Source of the DNA: Nonomuraea jabiensis
GTDB taxonomy: Bacteria; Actinomycetota; Actinomycetes; Streptosporangiales; Streptosporangiaceae
NCBI RefSeq assembly: GCF_014204795.1
Contig: NZ_JACHMB010000001.1
Location: 10,180,501 to 10,244,500 of the forward strand
Length of the DNA: 64,000 nucleotides
Direction: 5' to 3'
Part shown: positions 1 through 7,352 of the stretch, piece after piece
How positions within the stretch are numbered: position 1 is the first letter of the stretch
Layout of the letters: every line of letters starts with the position of its first letter
The notes under the pieces: generated by a model
The model's input: the letters and a program-made list of their open reading frames with translations, nothing else
Database searches by the model: none
What the model was told of the DNA's origin: nothing
Made by a program: the position numbers and the translations under genes

Positions 1-1070
1 CCAGCGAGTTCAGCTTTCTGTCCTACCTGAAGGCGCGCGGCCGGATGCTGGACTTCATCAACCACAAGACGATGTTCCCCTCCCGCATGGAGTTCCACGA
101 CTACCTGGAGTGGGCCGCGGCCCCCTTCGCCGACCAGGTCGAGTACGGCTCGGAGGTCGTCGCGGTCACGCCCGTCACCGTCGACGGCGCGGTGGAGTGT
201 CTCGATGTGGTGGTCCGCCAGGCCGACGGGGAGCTCAGCACCCGCCGCACCCGCAACCTGGTCGTCGCCGTCGGCCTGGTCCCGGTGCTGCCCGACGGGA
301 TGGTCGGCGACGAACGCGTCTGGCACAGCGAGGAGCTCCTGGACCGGCTCCCCTCGCTGACGGACCCGCGCCGGCTGGTGGTGGTCGGCGCCGGCCAGAG
401 CGCCGCCGAGGTGACCGACCACCTGCACGGCCGCTTCCCCGACGCCGAGGTGTGCGCGGTCTTCTCCAAGTACGGCTACACCCCCGCCGACGACAGCTCC
501 TTCGCCAACCGCATCTTCGACTCCGTCGCGGTCGACCACTACTTCGGCGCGCCCGAGGCGGTCAAGGACAGCCTGCGCTCCTACCACGCCTCCACCAACT
601 ACTCGGTGGTCGACCTCGACCTCATCGACGAGCTGTACCGCAGGCACTACCAGGAGAAGGTGCAGGGCAGGCAGCGGCTGCGCATCCTCAACGCCTCCCG
701 GCTCGTCGAGGTCGCCAGGGACGCCGAGGGCGTGCGCGCCACCGTGGAGTTCCTGCCCACCGGGGAACGGACCGTCCTGGAGGCCGACGCGCTCGTCTAC
801 GCCACCGGCTACCGGCCCGGCGACCCGCTGACCCTGCTGGGCGCCGTCGGCGAGCACTGCGAGCGGCTGCCCTCGGGCGCCCTGCGCATCGAGCGCGACT
901 ACCGGATCGCCACCTCCGCGCACGTGCGCTGCGGCATCTACGTGCAGGGGGCCACCGAGCACACCCACGGCCTGACCTCGACACTGCTGTCCAACACCGC
1001 CGTGCGGGCCGGGGAGATCGTGGACGCGGTGGCCGGGCGGCTGCGCACCACGTACGCGTTCTCGCGCTGA
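1..1070 (+). CDS. cchB: L-ornithine N5-monooxygenase, CchB-like (5' end cut by window edge)
   Basis: FAD/NADPH-dependent N-hydroxylase of the SidA/IucD/PvdA family. It hydroxylates the delta-amino group of ornithine to supply hydroxyornithine for the siderophore NRPS. The frame is open from base 3, ahead of the first ATG at 45, and the upstream residues SEFSFLSYLKARGR match the family, so the FAD-binding N-terminus lies outside the window. Visible motifs are the NADPH-binding GAGQSAAE (around 380-410) and the C-terminal ATGYRPG substrate/FAD motif. The stop at 1070 is followed at once by a strong hairpin. Position next to the esterase, transport and NRPS genes matches cchB of the Streptomyces coelicolor coelichelin cluster. 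The formyltransferase cchA would be expected further left. Confidence 0.93.
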   Translation, partial: SEFSFLSYLKARGRMLDFINHKTMFPSRMEFHDYLEWAAAPFADQVEYGSEVVAVTPVTVDGAVECLDVVVRQADGELSTRRTRNLVVAVGLVPVLPDGMVGDERVWHSEELLDRLPSLTDPRRLVVVGAGQSAAEVTDHLHGRFPDAEVCAVFSKYGYTPADDSSFANRIFDSVAVDHYFGAPEAVKDSLRSYHASTNYSVVDLDLIDELYRRHYQEKVQGRQRLRILNASRLVEVARDAEGVRATVEFLPTGERTVLEADALVYATGYRPGDPLTLLGAVGEHCERLPSGALRIERDYRIATSAHVRCGIYVQGATEHTHGLTSTLLSNTAVRAGEIVDAVAGRLRTTYAFSR

Positions 1071-1074
1071 CGTA

Positions 1075-1116
1075 CCCTGCGGTGACGGCCCGACTTGGCC
1101 GGCCGTCACCGCAGGG
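1075..1116. terminator. bidirectional hairpin between cchB and the esterase gene
   Basis: A perfect 16-bp inverted repeat (CCCTGCGGTGACGGCC at 1075-1090, its complement at 1101-1116) with a 10-nt loop. It lies between two convergent genes and overlaps the esterase stop codon, so it probably ends both transcripts. There is no clear U-tract, as is common in actinomycetes. Confidence 0.75.
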
Positions 1117-2182
1117 CCCAGGCCACATCCCTGAGCAGCGCGTGCCGCCAGCCCGCCCGATCGTGGCCCGAGGCCGAGCGGGAGACCCGCACGGTGGCGC
1201 CGGCCCGTTCGGCCAGGGTCTCGACCAGCTCGCAGTGCGGGAGCATCCGCGTCTCGTGCTCCCCCACGTCGAACGCGACCCGCAGACCGGACAGGTCGGG
1301 GCACTCCCGCAGGCGCGCGGCGACGGCGCCGCCGACCGGTCCGCCCATAGGGTCGGCCAGGTTGGCGGCGTCCGGCGTCCACCAGAACGACCCCGACTGG
1401 CAGGCGACGGCGGACACCAGCTCCGGGAACTCCAGGGCCGCGTACATCGCGCTCAGCCCGCCGAGGCTCTGCCCGGCGACCACCAGCCGGTCCGGGTCGG
1501 CGGGCACGCCGCTCCCGGCGACCAGCGGCAGCAGCTCGTCCCGGACCGCCTCCCACAGCTCGGGCCGGCACCCGAACTCGGCCTCCCTGTCCCGCGCGGG
1601 CAGGAAGACGAGCGTGACGGCGGGCAGCTCGCCCTGGGCGACGGCCGAGTCGAACGCGGTCATGGCCGGGTGCAGGTACAGCCAGTCGTCCCCGTCGAGC
1701 AGCAGGACCACCGGCCCGCCGCCGCCCGCCGGGTGGACCCGCACGGTGCGCCGCCCGCCGAGCCGTCCGCTGGTCCAGCGGATGCGGGTGCGCGGGAGGG
1801 GCAGGACGTCGCCGGCGCCGACGGCGGGCCAGTGCGGCTGGGCGGGGGCGTCCGGGGTCGCGGCGATGGACCGGTCGCCGCCCGCCCCTGCCGGGTTGAA
1901 CGGGTCGGCGTACGCCCCGTCGTCCGTGACGAACTGGTACGTCACCCGCAGCCGCGCGGGCATGACCACCTCGGCGTACCAGCAGTCCGTGTCGCCCCAC
2001 CGGCGCAGGGGCACCGGCTGCGACCAGCTCTCGAAGCCGACGCTCGCCGGGGACCCGCGCCACAGGAACAGGGTGGCCCAGCCGTCGCCCGCGGGCACCG
2101 ACGCGGGCGCCCCCGCCGCCGCCCAGAACTCGTCGGAACCGGGCTCACCGGGCAACCCGTACGGGGTGAAAGTGCTCTCCAT
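1106..2182 (-). CDS. cchJ: Enterochelin-esterase-like siderophore hydrolase (Fes/CchJ family)
   Basis: 358-aa alpha/beta hydrolase of the Fes/IroE type. An N-terminal beta-sandwich (about residues 1-140) precedes the hydrolase domain with nucleophile elbow GQSLGG and a C-terminal SGHDRAGWR that carries the catalytic His in the Fes-typical context. Fes enzymes open ferric siderophores to release iron. In coelichelin clusters the homologue CchJ has also been proposed to help release the peptide from a NRPS that lacks a thioesterase, as this one does. The gene is inverted relative to the rest of the cluster and shares a divergent promoter region, with iron box 2222-2236, with the permease genes. 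No signal peptide is visible, so it acts in the cytosol. Confidence 0.88.
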   Translation of the reverse strand: MESTFTPYGLPGEPGSDEFWAAAGAPASVPAGDGWATLFLWRGSPASVGFESWSQPVPLRRWGDTDCWYAEVVMPARLRVTYQFVTDDGAYADPFNPAGAGGDRSIAATPDAPAQPHWPAVGAGDVLPLPRTRIRWTSGRLGGRRTVRVHPAGGGGPVVLLLDGDDWLYLHPAMTAFDSAVAQGELPAVTLVFLPARDREAEFGCRPELWEAVRDELLPLVAGSGVPADPDRLVVAGQSLGGLSAMYAALEFPELVSAVACQSGSFWWTPDAANLADPMGGPVGGAVAARLRECPDLSGLRVAFDVGEHETRMLPHCELVETLAERAGATVRVSRSASGHDRAGWRHALLRDVAWALR

Positions 2183-2221
2183 GCGCGGTCGTACTCCGTC
2201 CCTACCGTCGGCCAGAAACTA

Positions 2222-2236
2222 AGGATAGACTTACCT
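2222..2236. promoter_or_regulatory. Iron box (DmdR/IdeR-type operator) between cchJ and cchC
   Basis: AGGATAGACTTACCT is a 7-1-7 near-palindrome with half-sites AGGATAG and AGGTAAG. It matches the actinobacterial iron box TTAGGTTAGGCTAACCTAA and sits between divergent genes, 40-55 bp from both starts, so one Fe(II)-repressor dimer pair could repress both directions. It is less symmetric than the box at 4393. Confidence 0.8.
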
Positions 2237-2276
2237 AAGTTTCATGATCGAGATGGGCTCCGTGGATTGTAGGTCG

Positions 2277-3332
2277 ATGAGCACGACTCTGGAGAAACGT
2301 CCCACGTCCGAGGTCACGGGGGCCCGCCGGCGGCGGGTGCTGGGCCTGGGCGTGCTCGCGGTGGTTCTCCTGGTCGCGGGGGCGGTCTCGCTGGCCGTCG
2401 GCGCGCGCGGGCTGAGCCTCGCGGAGGTGTGGCAGGGCCTGTTCCCGGAGCCGGGCTCCGACCAGCGGCTCACCGAGATCGCGCTCATCGTGCAGACCGT
2501 ACGGGTGCCCAGGACCGTGCTCGCGATCGTGGCAGGCGTCGCCCTGGGGGTCAGCGGGGCGCTGATCCAGGGGTACACGCGCAACCCGATCGCCGACACG
2601 GGGCTGCTGGGGGTGAACTCCGGCGCCTCGTTCGCCGTGGTGTCGGTGATCCTCCTGTTCGGGCTCGCCAATCCGTACCAGTACGTCTGGTTCGCCTTCC
2701 TCGGGGCGGCGGCCGCCGGTGCCGTCGTGTTCGGGCTGGCCGGCATCGGCCGGGGCGCGGGCAGCCCGCTGACGCTCGCGCTGGCCGGGCAGGGGGTCGC
2801 GGTCTTCCTGGCGGCGATGACCACGGCGGTGGCGTTATCGGACCAGGCGTCGCTGAACGCCCTGCGGTTCTGGAACGCGGGCACCGTCGCCGGGGTCGGA
2901 TTCGACGTCATCTGGCCGGTGGTCGCGTTCATCGTGGCCGGGTTGCTGCTGGCGCTGACCACGCTGCCCGCCATCAACCTGCTCAACCTGGGTGACGACG
3001 TCGCGCGCGGGCTGGGCGTGAACCTCACGCGGACCCGGACCGTCGGCATCGTCGCCATCACCCTGCTGGCGGGCGCGACCACGGCGGCGTGCGGCCCCAT
3101 CGCGTTCCTCGGGCTGATGGTGGCCCACGTGGCCCGGTATCTCACCGGGCCCGACTATCGCTGGCTGGTGCCGTGCGCGGGCCTGCTCGGCGCCGTCGTC
3201 CTGCTGGTCTGCGACATCGCCGGGCGCGTGGTGACCCGGCCGGGCGAGCTGCAGGCAGGCGTCGTCGTCGCCGTCGTCGGCGCGCCGTTCTTCGCGGCGC
3301 TGGTCTGGCGCGGAAAGTTCAAGACGGTATGA
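2277..3332 (+). CDS. cchC: Ferric-siderophore ABC importer permease (FecCD family, FepD-like)
   Basis: Integral membrane permease of about 350 aa with a long N-terminal cytosolic stretch and roughly 9-10 hydrophobic segments. It carries family motifs such as VRVPRTVLAIVAGVALGVSG, NPIADTGLLGV and GPIAFLGLMVAHVAR (coupling region). An earlier ATG at 2244 is only 8 nt from the iron box and would leave no leader, so ATG 2277 is preferred. Its stop overlaps the next start as ATGA, meaning translational coupling with the second permease. The pair should form the transmembrane channel for ferric coelichelin-like siderophore uptake. Confidence 0.9.
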   Translation: MSTTLEKRPTSEVTGARRRRVLGLGVLAVVLLVAGAVSLAVGARGLSLAEVWQGLFPEPGSDQRLTEIALIVQTVRVPRTVLAIVAGVALGVSGALIQGYTRNPIADTGLLGVNSGASFAVVSVILLFGLANPYQYVWFAFLGAAAAGAVVFGLAGIGRGAGSPLTLALAGQGVAVFLAAMTTAVALSDQASLNALRFWNAGTVAGVGFDVIWPVVAFIVAGLLLALTTLPAINLLNLGDDVARGLGVNLTRTRTVGIVAITLLAGATTAACGPIAFLGLMVAHVARYLTGPDYRWLVPCAGLLGAVVLLVCDIAGRVVTRPGELQAGVVVAVVGAPFFAALVWRGKFKTV

Positions 3333-4393
3333 ACGAGACAGCGGTGAAGCGGCCGGTGGCACCGGGCGTGCGGCTCGGCCACGCGTCGTTCGTGTGGCGG
3401 CCCTGGATGGTGCTGGTGACGCTGCTGCTGGCGGCGGCGGTCTTTCTGGTGTTCTGCCTGTCCATCGGCACCGGGGACTTCCCCATCGGCCTGCCCCAGG
3501 TGATCGCCACGCTCTTCGGCCAGGGCGAGCGGGTCGACGAGTTCGTCATCATGGATCTGCGCATGCCGCGCGCCCTGGCCGGGCTCGTCGTGGGGGTCGC
3601 GCTCGGGGTGTCCGGGGCGATCACGCAGTCCATCGCGCGCAACCCGCTCGCCAGCCCGGACGTGCTGGGCATCACCGGGGGCGCGAGCGCGGTCGCGGTG
3701 TTCCTGGTGACGGTGTCGGGCGGGGCCGCCACGGCCATCGTCGACTCCGTGGGCCTGTCGGCGGCGGCGCTCGCGGGCGGGCTCGGCACCGGGCTGCTGG
3801 TGTACTTCCTGGCGTGGCGGCGCGGGATCGACGGCCTCCGGCTCATCCTCATCGGCATCTCGGTGAGCGCCGTGATGGAGGCGATCACGATCTGGCTGCT
3901 GGTCACGGCCGACATCCGGGACGTGGCGCGGGCGCAGGCGTGGCTGGTCGGCTCGCTGGACGGCCGGTCGTGGGGCGAGGTCTCGGTGGCGCTGTGGTGC
4001 GCGCTCGCTCTCATCGCCGTCGTGTCGTGCGTGGCGTTCCAGCTCCGGCCGCTGCACTTCGGTGACGAGGTCGCGGCGGGCCTGGGTGTCCGGTACTCGA
4101 TGGTGCGGGCGGTCCTGCTGCTGTGCGCGGTGCTGCTGGCCGGCGTGGCGGTGAGCGCGGCGGGGCCGGTCCCGTTCGTCGCGCTGGTGGCGCCGCAGGT
4201 GGCGATGCGCCTGTCGCGGTGCCCGACGCCGCCGCTGGTGGCCTCCGGGCTGGTGGGCGCGCTGCTGCTGATCGGTTCGGACCTGGTGGCGCGTACGGCG
4301 CTGCCGGTCAGCCTCCCCGTCGGCGTGGTCACCGCCGCGATCGGCGGCCCTTTTCTCGTCTACCTGCTGGTGCGGGCGAACCTAAAGAAGTAA
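3329..4393 (+). CDS. cchD: Ferric-siderophore ABC importer permease 2 (FecCD family, FepG-like)
   Basis: 354-aa partner of the preceding permease, with the same fold. It shows MPRALAGLVVGVALGVSGA, NPLASPDVLGITGGASA and GPVPFVALVAPQVA. It starts inside the stop codon of cchC (ATGA). Its own stop TAA (4391-4393) overlaps the edge of the second iron box. In the S. coelicolor coelichelin cluster the next gene is the cytosolic ATPase cchE. Here that gene is missing and the binding-protein gene follows directly, so the permeases must borrow an ATPase encoded elsewhere. Confidence 0.9.
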   Translation: MNETAVKRPVAPGVRLGHASFVWRPWMVLVTLLLAAAVFLVFCLSIGTGDFPIGLPQVIATLFGQGERVDEFVIMDLRMPRALAGLVVGVALGVSGAITQSIARNPLASPDVLGITGGASAVAVFLVTVSGGAATAIVDSVGLSAAALAGGLGTGLLVYFLAWRRGIDGLRLILIGISVSAVMEAITIWLLVTADIRDVARAQAWLVGSLDGRSWGEVSVALWCALALIAVVSCVAFQLRPLHFGDEVAAGLGVRYSMVRAVLLLCAVLLAGVAVSAAGPVPFVALVAPQVAMRLSRCPTPPLVASGLVGALLLIGSDLVARTALPVSLPVGVVTAAIGGPFLVYLLVRANLKK

Positions 4394-4407
4394 GGTTAGG
4401 CTAACCT
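4393..4407 (+). promoter_or_regulatory. Iron box upstream of the siderophore-binding protein and export/NRPS genes
   Basis: AGGTTAGGCTAACCT consists of two perfect 7-bp half-sites around one central base, and flanking T/A bases extend the match to the consensus iron box. It begins at the stop codon of cchD and lies 37 nt before the ATG of the binding protein. It probably drives an iron-repressed transcript covering the lipoprotein, exporter, NRPS and MbtH genes. Confidence 0.9.
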
Positions 4408-4443
4408 AATATCGGCGTGGCAGTGGAAAGCAAGGGATTCCGG

Positions 4444-5499
4444 ATGCTCCTCCAGCGAAGAACAGGTACGAAGACCTTGCGGCGGTTCGCGGCGGTGGTG
4501 TCCGCTGCGGCATTGAGCGGGGGCCTCGTCGCGGGATGCGGTTCGGGCTCGGCGGACCAGCCGAGCAGCGCCCCCGTTGCCGCCACGGACGGTGGCGTGT
4601 TCCCGGTGACCGTGGAGCACGCGTTCGGGTCCACGCAGATCGCCAAGGCCCCCCAGCGGGTCGTCTCCGTCGGCTACACCGACGACCAGGCGATCCTGGC
4701 CTTCGGCATCAAGCCGGTCGGCATGGTCGACCAGTACCCGAACCCGCCGGGCAAGACCCCCGACATCAACACCCAGTGGCCCTGGGTGAAGGACAAGTGG
4801 GGCGACACCCGCCCCGAGGTCATCATGAACAACGGGGACTCCGGCCCCAACTACGAGAAGATCGCCGCCCTGCGGCCCGATCTGATCATCGCGGTCTACT
4901 CCGAGATCGACCAGGCCGCCTACGATCGGCTCTCCAAGATCGCTCCGACGGTGGGCCGCACCAAGACCGAGAAGGAGCCGTTCAGCGCGCCGTGGCAGGA
5001 CAACGCGCTGCACATCGCCAAGGCGCTCGGCAAGGCCGACGAGGGCACCGAGCTGGTGCAGGGCATCCAGGACAAGCTCGACGCCGCCCGCAAGGAGCAC
5101 CCGGAGTTCGCCGAGCGCACCGCCGTCGCGGTGTCCTGGTACAAGAACTCGGTCGCGCCGTTCACCACCACCGACGTGCGCGGACGGCTGGTGTCGGGCA
5201 TCGGCTTCAAGGGCGCGACGGAGATCGACAAGATCGCGGGCGGCAGCTTCTACACCGTGCTCTCCCCCGAGCGCATCGACCTGATCGACGTCGACCACAT
5301 CTTCGTCATCGCCGACCAGGCGGACCAGAACGCGCTGAAGAACTTCAAGCTGTTCGCCAACCTGCCCGCGGTCAAGGGCGGCAAGGTGTCGTACCTGCTG
5401 GACAGCGAGGGACCGGCGATCGGCGCGGCCATGTCGCAGGGCACCCTGCTGTCCCTGCCGTACGCGATCGACGAGCTCGTCAAGTCGGCCGCCCAGTGA
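4444..5499 (+). CDS. cchF: Siderophore-binding lipoprotein (FecB/FepB family)
   Basis: Secreted solute-binding protein of about 351 aa that delivers ferric siderophore to the FecCD permeases. The N-terminus has a twin-Arg-containing positive stretch, a hydrophobic core and lipobox LVAGC, so the mature Cys is probably lipidated. The mature part opens with the family motif PQRVVSVGYTDDQAILAFGI and has a two-lobe periplasmic-binding architecture. An in-frame GTG at 4417 exists, but ATG 4444 is preceded by AAGGGA and gives a normal signal peptide. It sits just below the perfect iron box. Confidence 0.9.
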   Translation: MLLQRRTGTKTLRRFAAVVSAAALSGGLVAGCGSGSADQPSSAPVAATDGGVFPVTVEHAFGSTQIAKAPQRVVSVGYTDDQAILAFGIKPVGMVDQYPNPPGKTPDINTQWPWVKDKWGDTRPEVIMNNGDSGPNYEKIAALRPDLIIAVYSEIDQAAYDRLSKIAPTVGRTKTEKEPFSAPWQDNALHIAKALGKADEGTELVQGIQDKLDAARKEHPEFAERTAVAVSWYKNSVAPFTTTDVRGRLVSGIGFKGATEIDKIAGGSFYTVLSPERIDLIDVDHIFVIADQADQNALKNFKLFANLPAVKGGKVSYLLDSEGPAIGAAMSQGTLLSLPYAIDELVKSAAQ

Positions 5500-5542
5500 C
5501 GCCGGTGAACAAGTCCCGTCCCCGGCCTGCCGTGGTCCGGGT

Positions 5543-7345
5543 GTGAGCACCGCCGGCACGCGCGTCGCCCCGGCCATCCTGCGCACGGCGACGGGGCGCG
5601 AGGCCACCCGCTGGGTCGCGGCGTACTGCCGCGAGGTGCCCTGGCAGACGGGCGCTACCGTGCTCACGGCGGTGGCCGCGGCGGCGCTCCAGGTGCTGCC
5701 GCTGCTCCTGCTCGGCCGGGTGGTCGACGGCGTGGTCGAAGGCCAGTCGCGGTCGGTCCTGGTCACCGTCGGGGTGCTGATGGTGGCCGCCGCGCTGCTC
5801 GGCTCGGCGGCCACCACGGCGGCCACGTACCTGATCGGACGGCTGGGCGCGGACCTGCTCGCGCGGCTGCGGGAAGGCGCCGTACGGGCGGTGCTGGGCA
5901 TGCCGAGCGCGCGGATCGAGCAGGTCGGCCGGGGCGACGTGCTGTCCAGGGTCGGCGACGACGTGGCCGTGGTGTCGAAGGGCATCCGGACGGCGGTCCC
6001 CACGGTGTTCTCCTCGGGGGTCCTGGTCGTCATCGCCACGGCCGGCATGTTCGGGCTGGACTGGCGGCTCGGCCTGGCGGGCGCCGGCGCGCTGCCCGCG
6101 TACGCGCTGGCCCTGCGCTGGTACCTCCCCCGGTCCGCGCCGCTCTACCAGAAGCAGCGGGAGGCGCAAGCCGACCGCGCGCAGGCGCTGATCAGTGGCC
6201 TGAACGGGATCGACACCGTCCGGGCGTACCGCCTTGAGGAGTCCTTCCGCGAGCAGGTCACCCGCGAGTCGTGGCGGGTGCGCGAGCTCGGCGTCGAGGT
6301 GTTCCGGTTCTTCGGCCGGTTCGTCGGCAGGGAGAACCGCGCCGAGTTCATCGGGCTGGTCCTGATCCTCGTGGTGGGCTACGCCCTGCTGGAGGCCGGC
6401 GCCGTCACGCTGGGCGAGGCGTCGGTGGCGCCGCTGCTGTTCCACCGGCTGTTCAACCCGCTGGGCGCCATCCTGTTCACCTTCGACGAGGCGCAGAAGT
6501 CGGGCGCGAGCCTGACCCGGCTGGTCGGAGTGCTGGGCGAGGCCACGGAGGAGAGGCTGGTGGGGCGGGTGGCCGCCGCCGCGGACGCCGGGCCGTACCC
6601 GGTGGTGGTGGAGGGGCTGACGTTCAGCTATCCGGGCTCGGAGCGGCCGGTCCTGCGGGACGTCGATCTGACGATCCCGGCGGGCGGCTCGCTCGCGCTG
6701 GTGGGGGCCACGGGTGCGGGCAAGTCGACCCTGGCGGCGCTGATCGCGGGGATCGGGACCCCGCAGGCCGGGTCCGTGCGCATCGGATCGACCGATCTCG
6801 CCGGGCTGGACGAGGCCGGCGCGCGGGCCCTGGTGAGCATCCTGACGCAGGAGACGCACGTGTTCTCCGGTCCGCTCGCCGGCGACCTGCGGCTGGCCGC
6901 GCCGGAGGCGAGCGACGCCGAGCTGATGGACGCGTTGCGCAGGGTCGGCGCCGAGACGTGGGTCGCGGCGCTGCCCGACGGGCTGGACACCCTGGTCGGC
7001 GAGGGCGGCGAGCGGCTGGACGGCACCAAGGTCGCCCAGATCGCCCTGGCCCGGCTGGTGCTGGGCCGCGCGCCGGTGGTGGTGCTGGACGAGTCGACCG
7101 CGGAGGCGGGCAGCCAGGGCGCCGCCGAGCTGGAGCGGGCCGTGGCCGCCGCGTGCCGGGGCCGTACCACGCTCTTCGTGGCGCACCGGCTCACCCAGGC
7201 GATGGCGGCCGACCGCATCGCCGTGCTGGACGCGGGACGCGTCGTGGAGCAGGGAACCCACGAGGAGCTGGTGGCTCTGGGCGGCAGGTACGCGCGGCTG
7301 TGGCGCGCGTGGCAAGAACCTTCATCCTTCGAAAGGGACGGCTGA
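5543..7345 (+). CDS. cchG: ABC exporter half with consensus Walker motifs but degenerate signature (CchG-like)
   Basis: 600-aa fused membrane-plus-ATPase half-transporter of the type IV exporter family. A six-helix domain (about residues 30-310) is followed by an NBD with Walker A GATGAGKST (about 389-397), Walker B VVVLDEST and H-loop VAHRLT. The LSGGQ signature is replaced by LDGTK in ERLDGTKVAQIALARL. GTG start; 7 nt separate its stop from the NRPS. By position it matches cchG, thought to export the apo-siderophore. The partner gene at 18274 has the opposite defects, so the two should work as an obligate heterodimer. Confidence 0.88.
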   Translation: MSTAGTRVAPAILRTATGREATRWVAAYCREVPWQTGATVLTAVAAAALQVLPLLLLGRVVDGVVEGQSRSVLVTVGVLMVAAALLGSAATTAATYLIGRLGADLLARLREGAVRAVLGMPSARIEQVGRGDVLSRVGDDVAVVSKGIRTAVPTVFSSGVLVVIATAGMFGLDWRLGLAGAGALPAYALALRWYLPRSAPLYQKQREAQADRAQALISGLNGIDTVRAYRLEESFREQVTRESWRVRELGVEVFRFFGRFVGRENRAEFIGLVLILVVGYALLEAGAVTLGEASVAPLLFHRLFNPLGAILFTFDEAQKSGASLTRLVGVLGEATEERLVGRVAAAADAGPYPVVVEGLTFSYPGSERPVLRDVDLTIPAGGSLALVGATGAGKSTLAALIAGIGTPQAGSVRIGSTDLAGLDEAGARALVSILTQETHVFSGPLAGDLRLAAPEASDAELMDALRRVGAETWVAALPDGLDTLVGEGGERLDGTKVAQIALARLVLGRAPVVVLDESTAEAGSQGAAELERAVAAACRGRTTLFVAHRLTQAMAADRIAVLDAGRVVEQGTHEELVALGGRYARLWRAWQEPSSFERDG

Positions 7346-7352
7346 GTCTTCG

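Noticed and set aside
2244..2276. ATG 2244 as the start of the first permease
   Set aside because: Only 8 nt from the iron box and without a ribosome site; the residues before Met 2277 do not fit the family.
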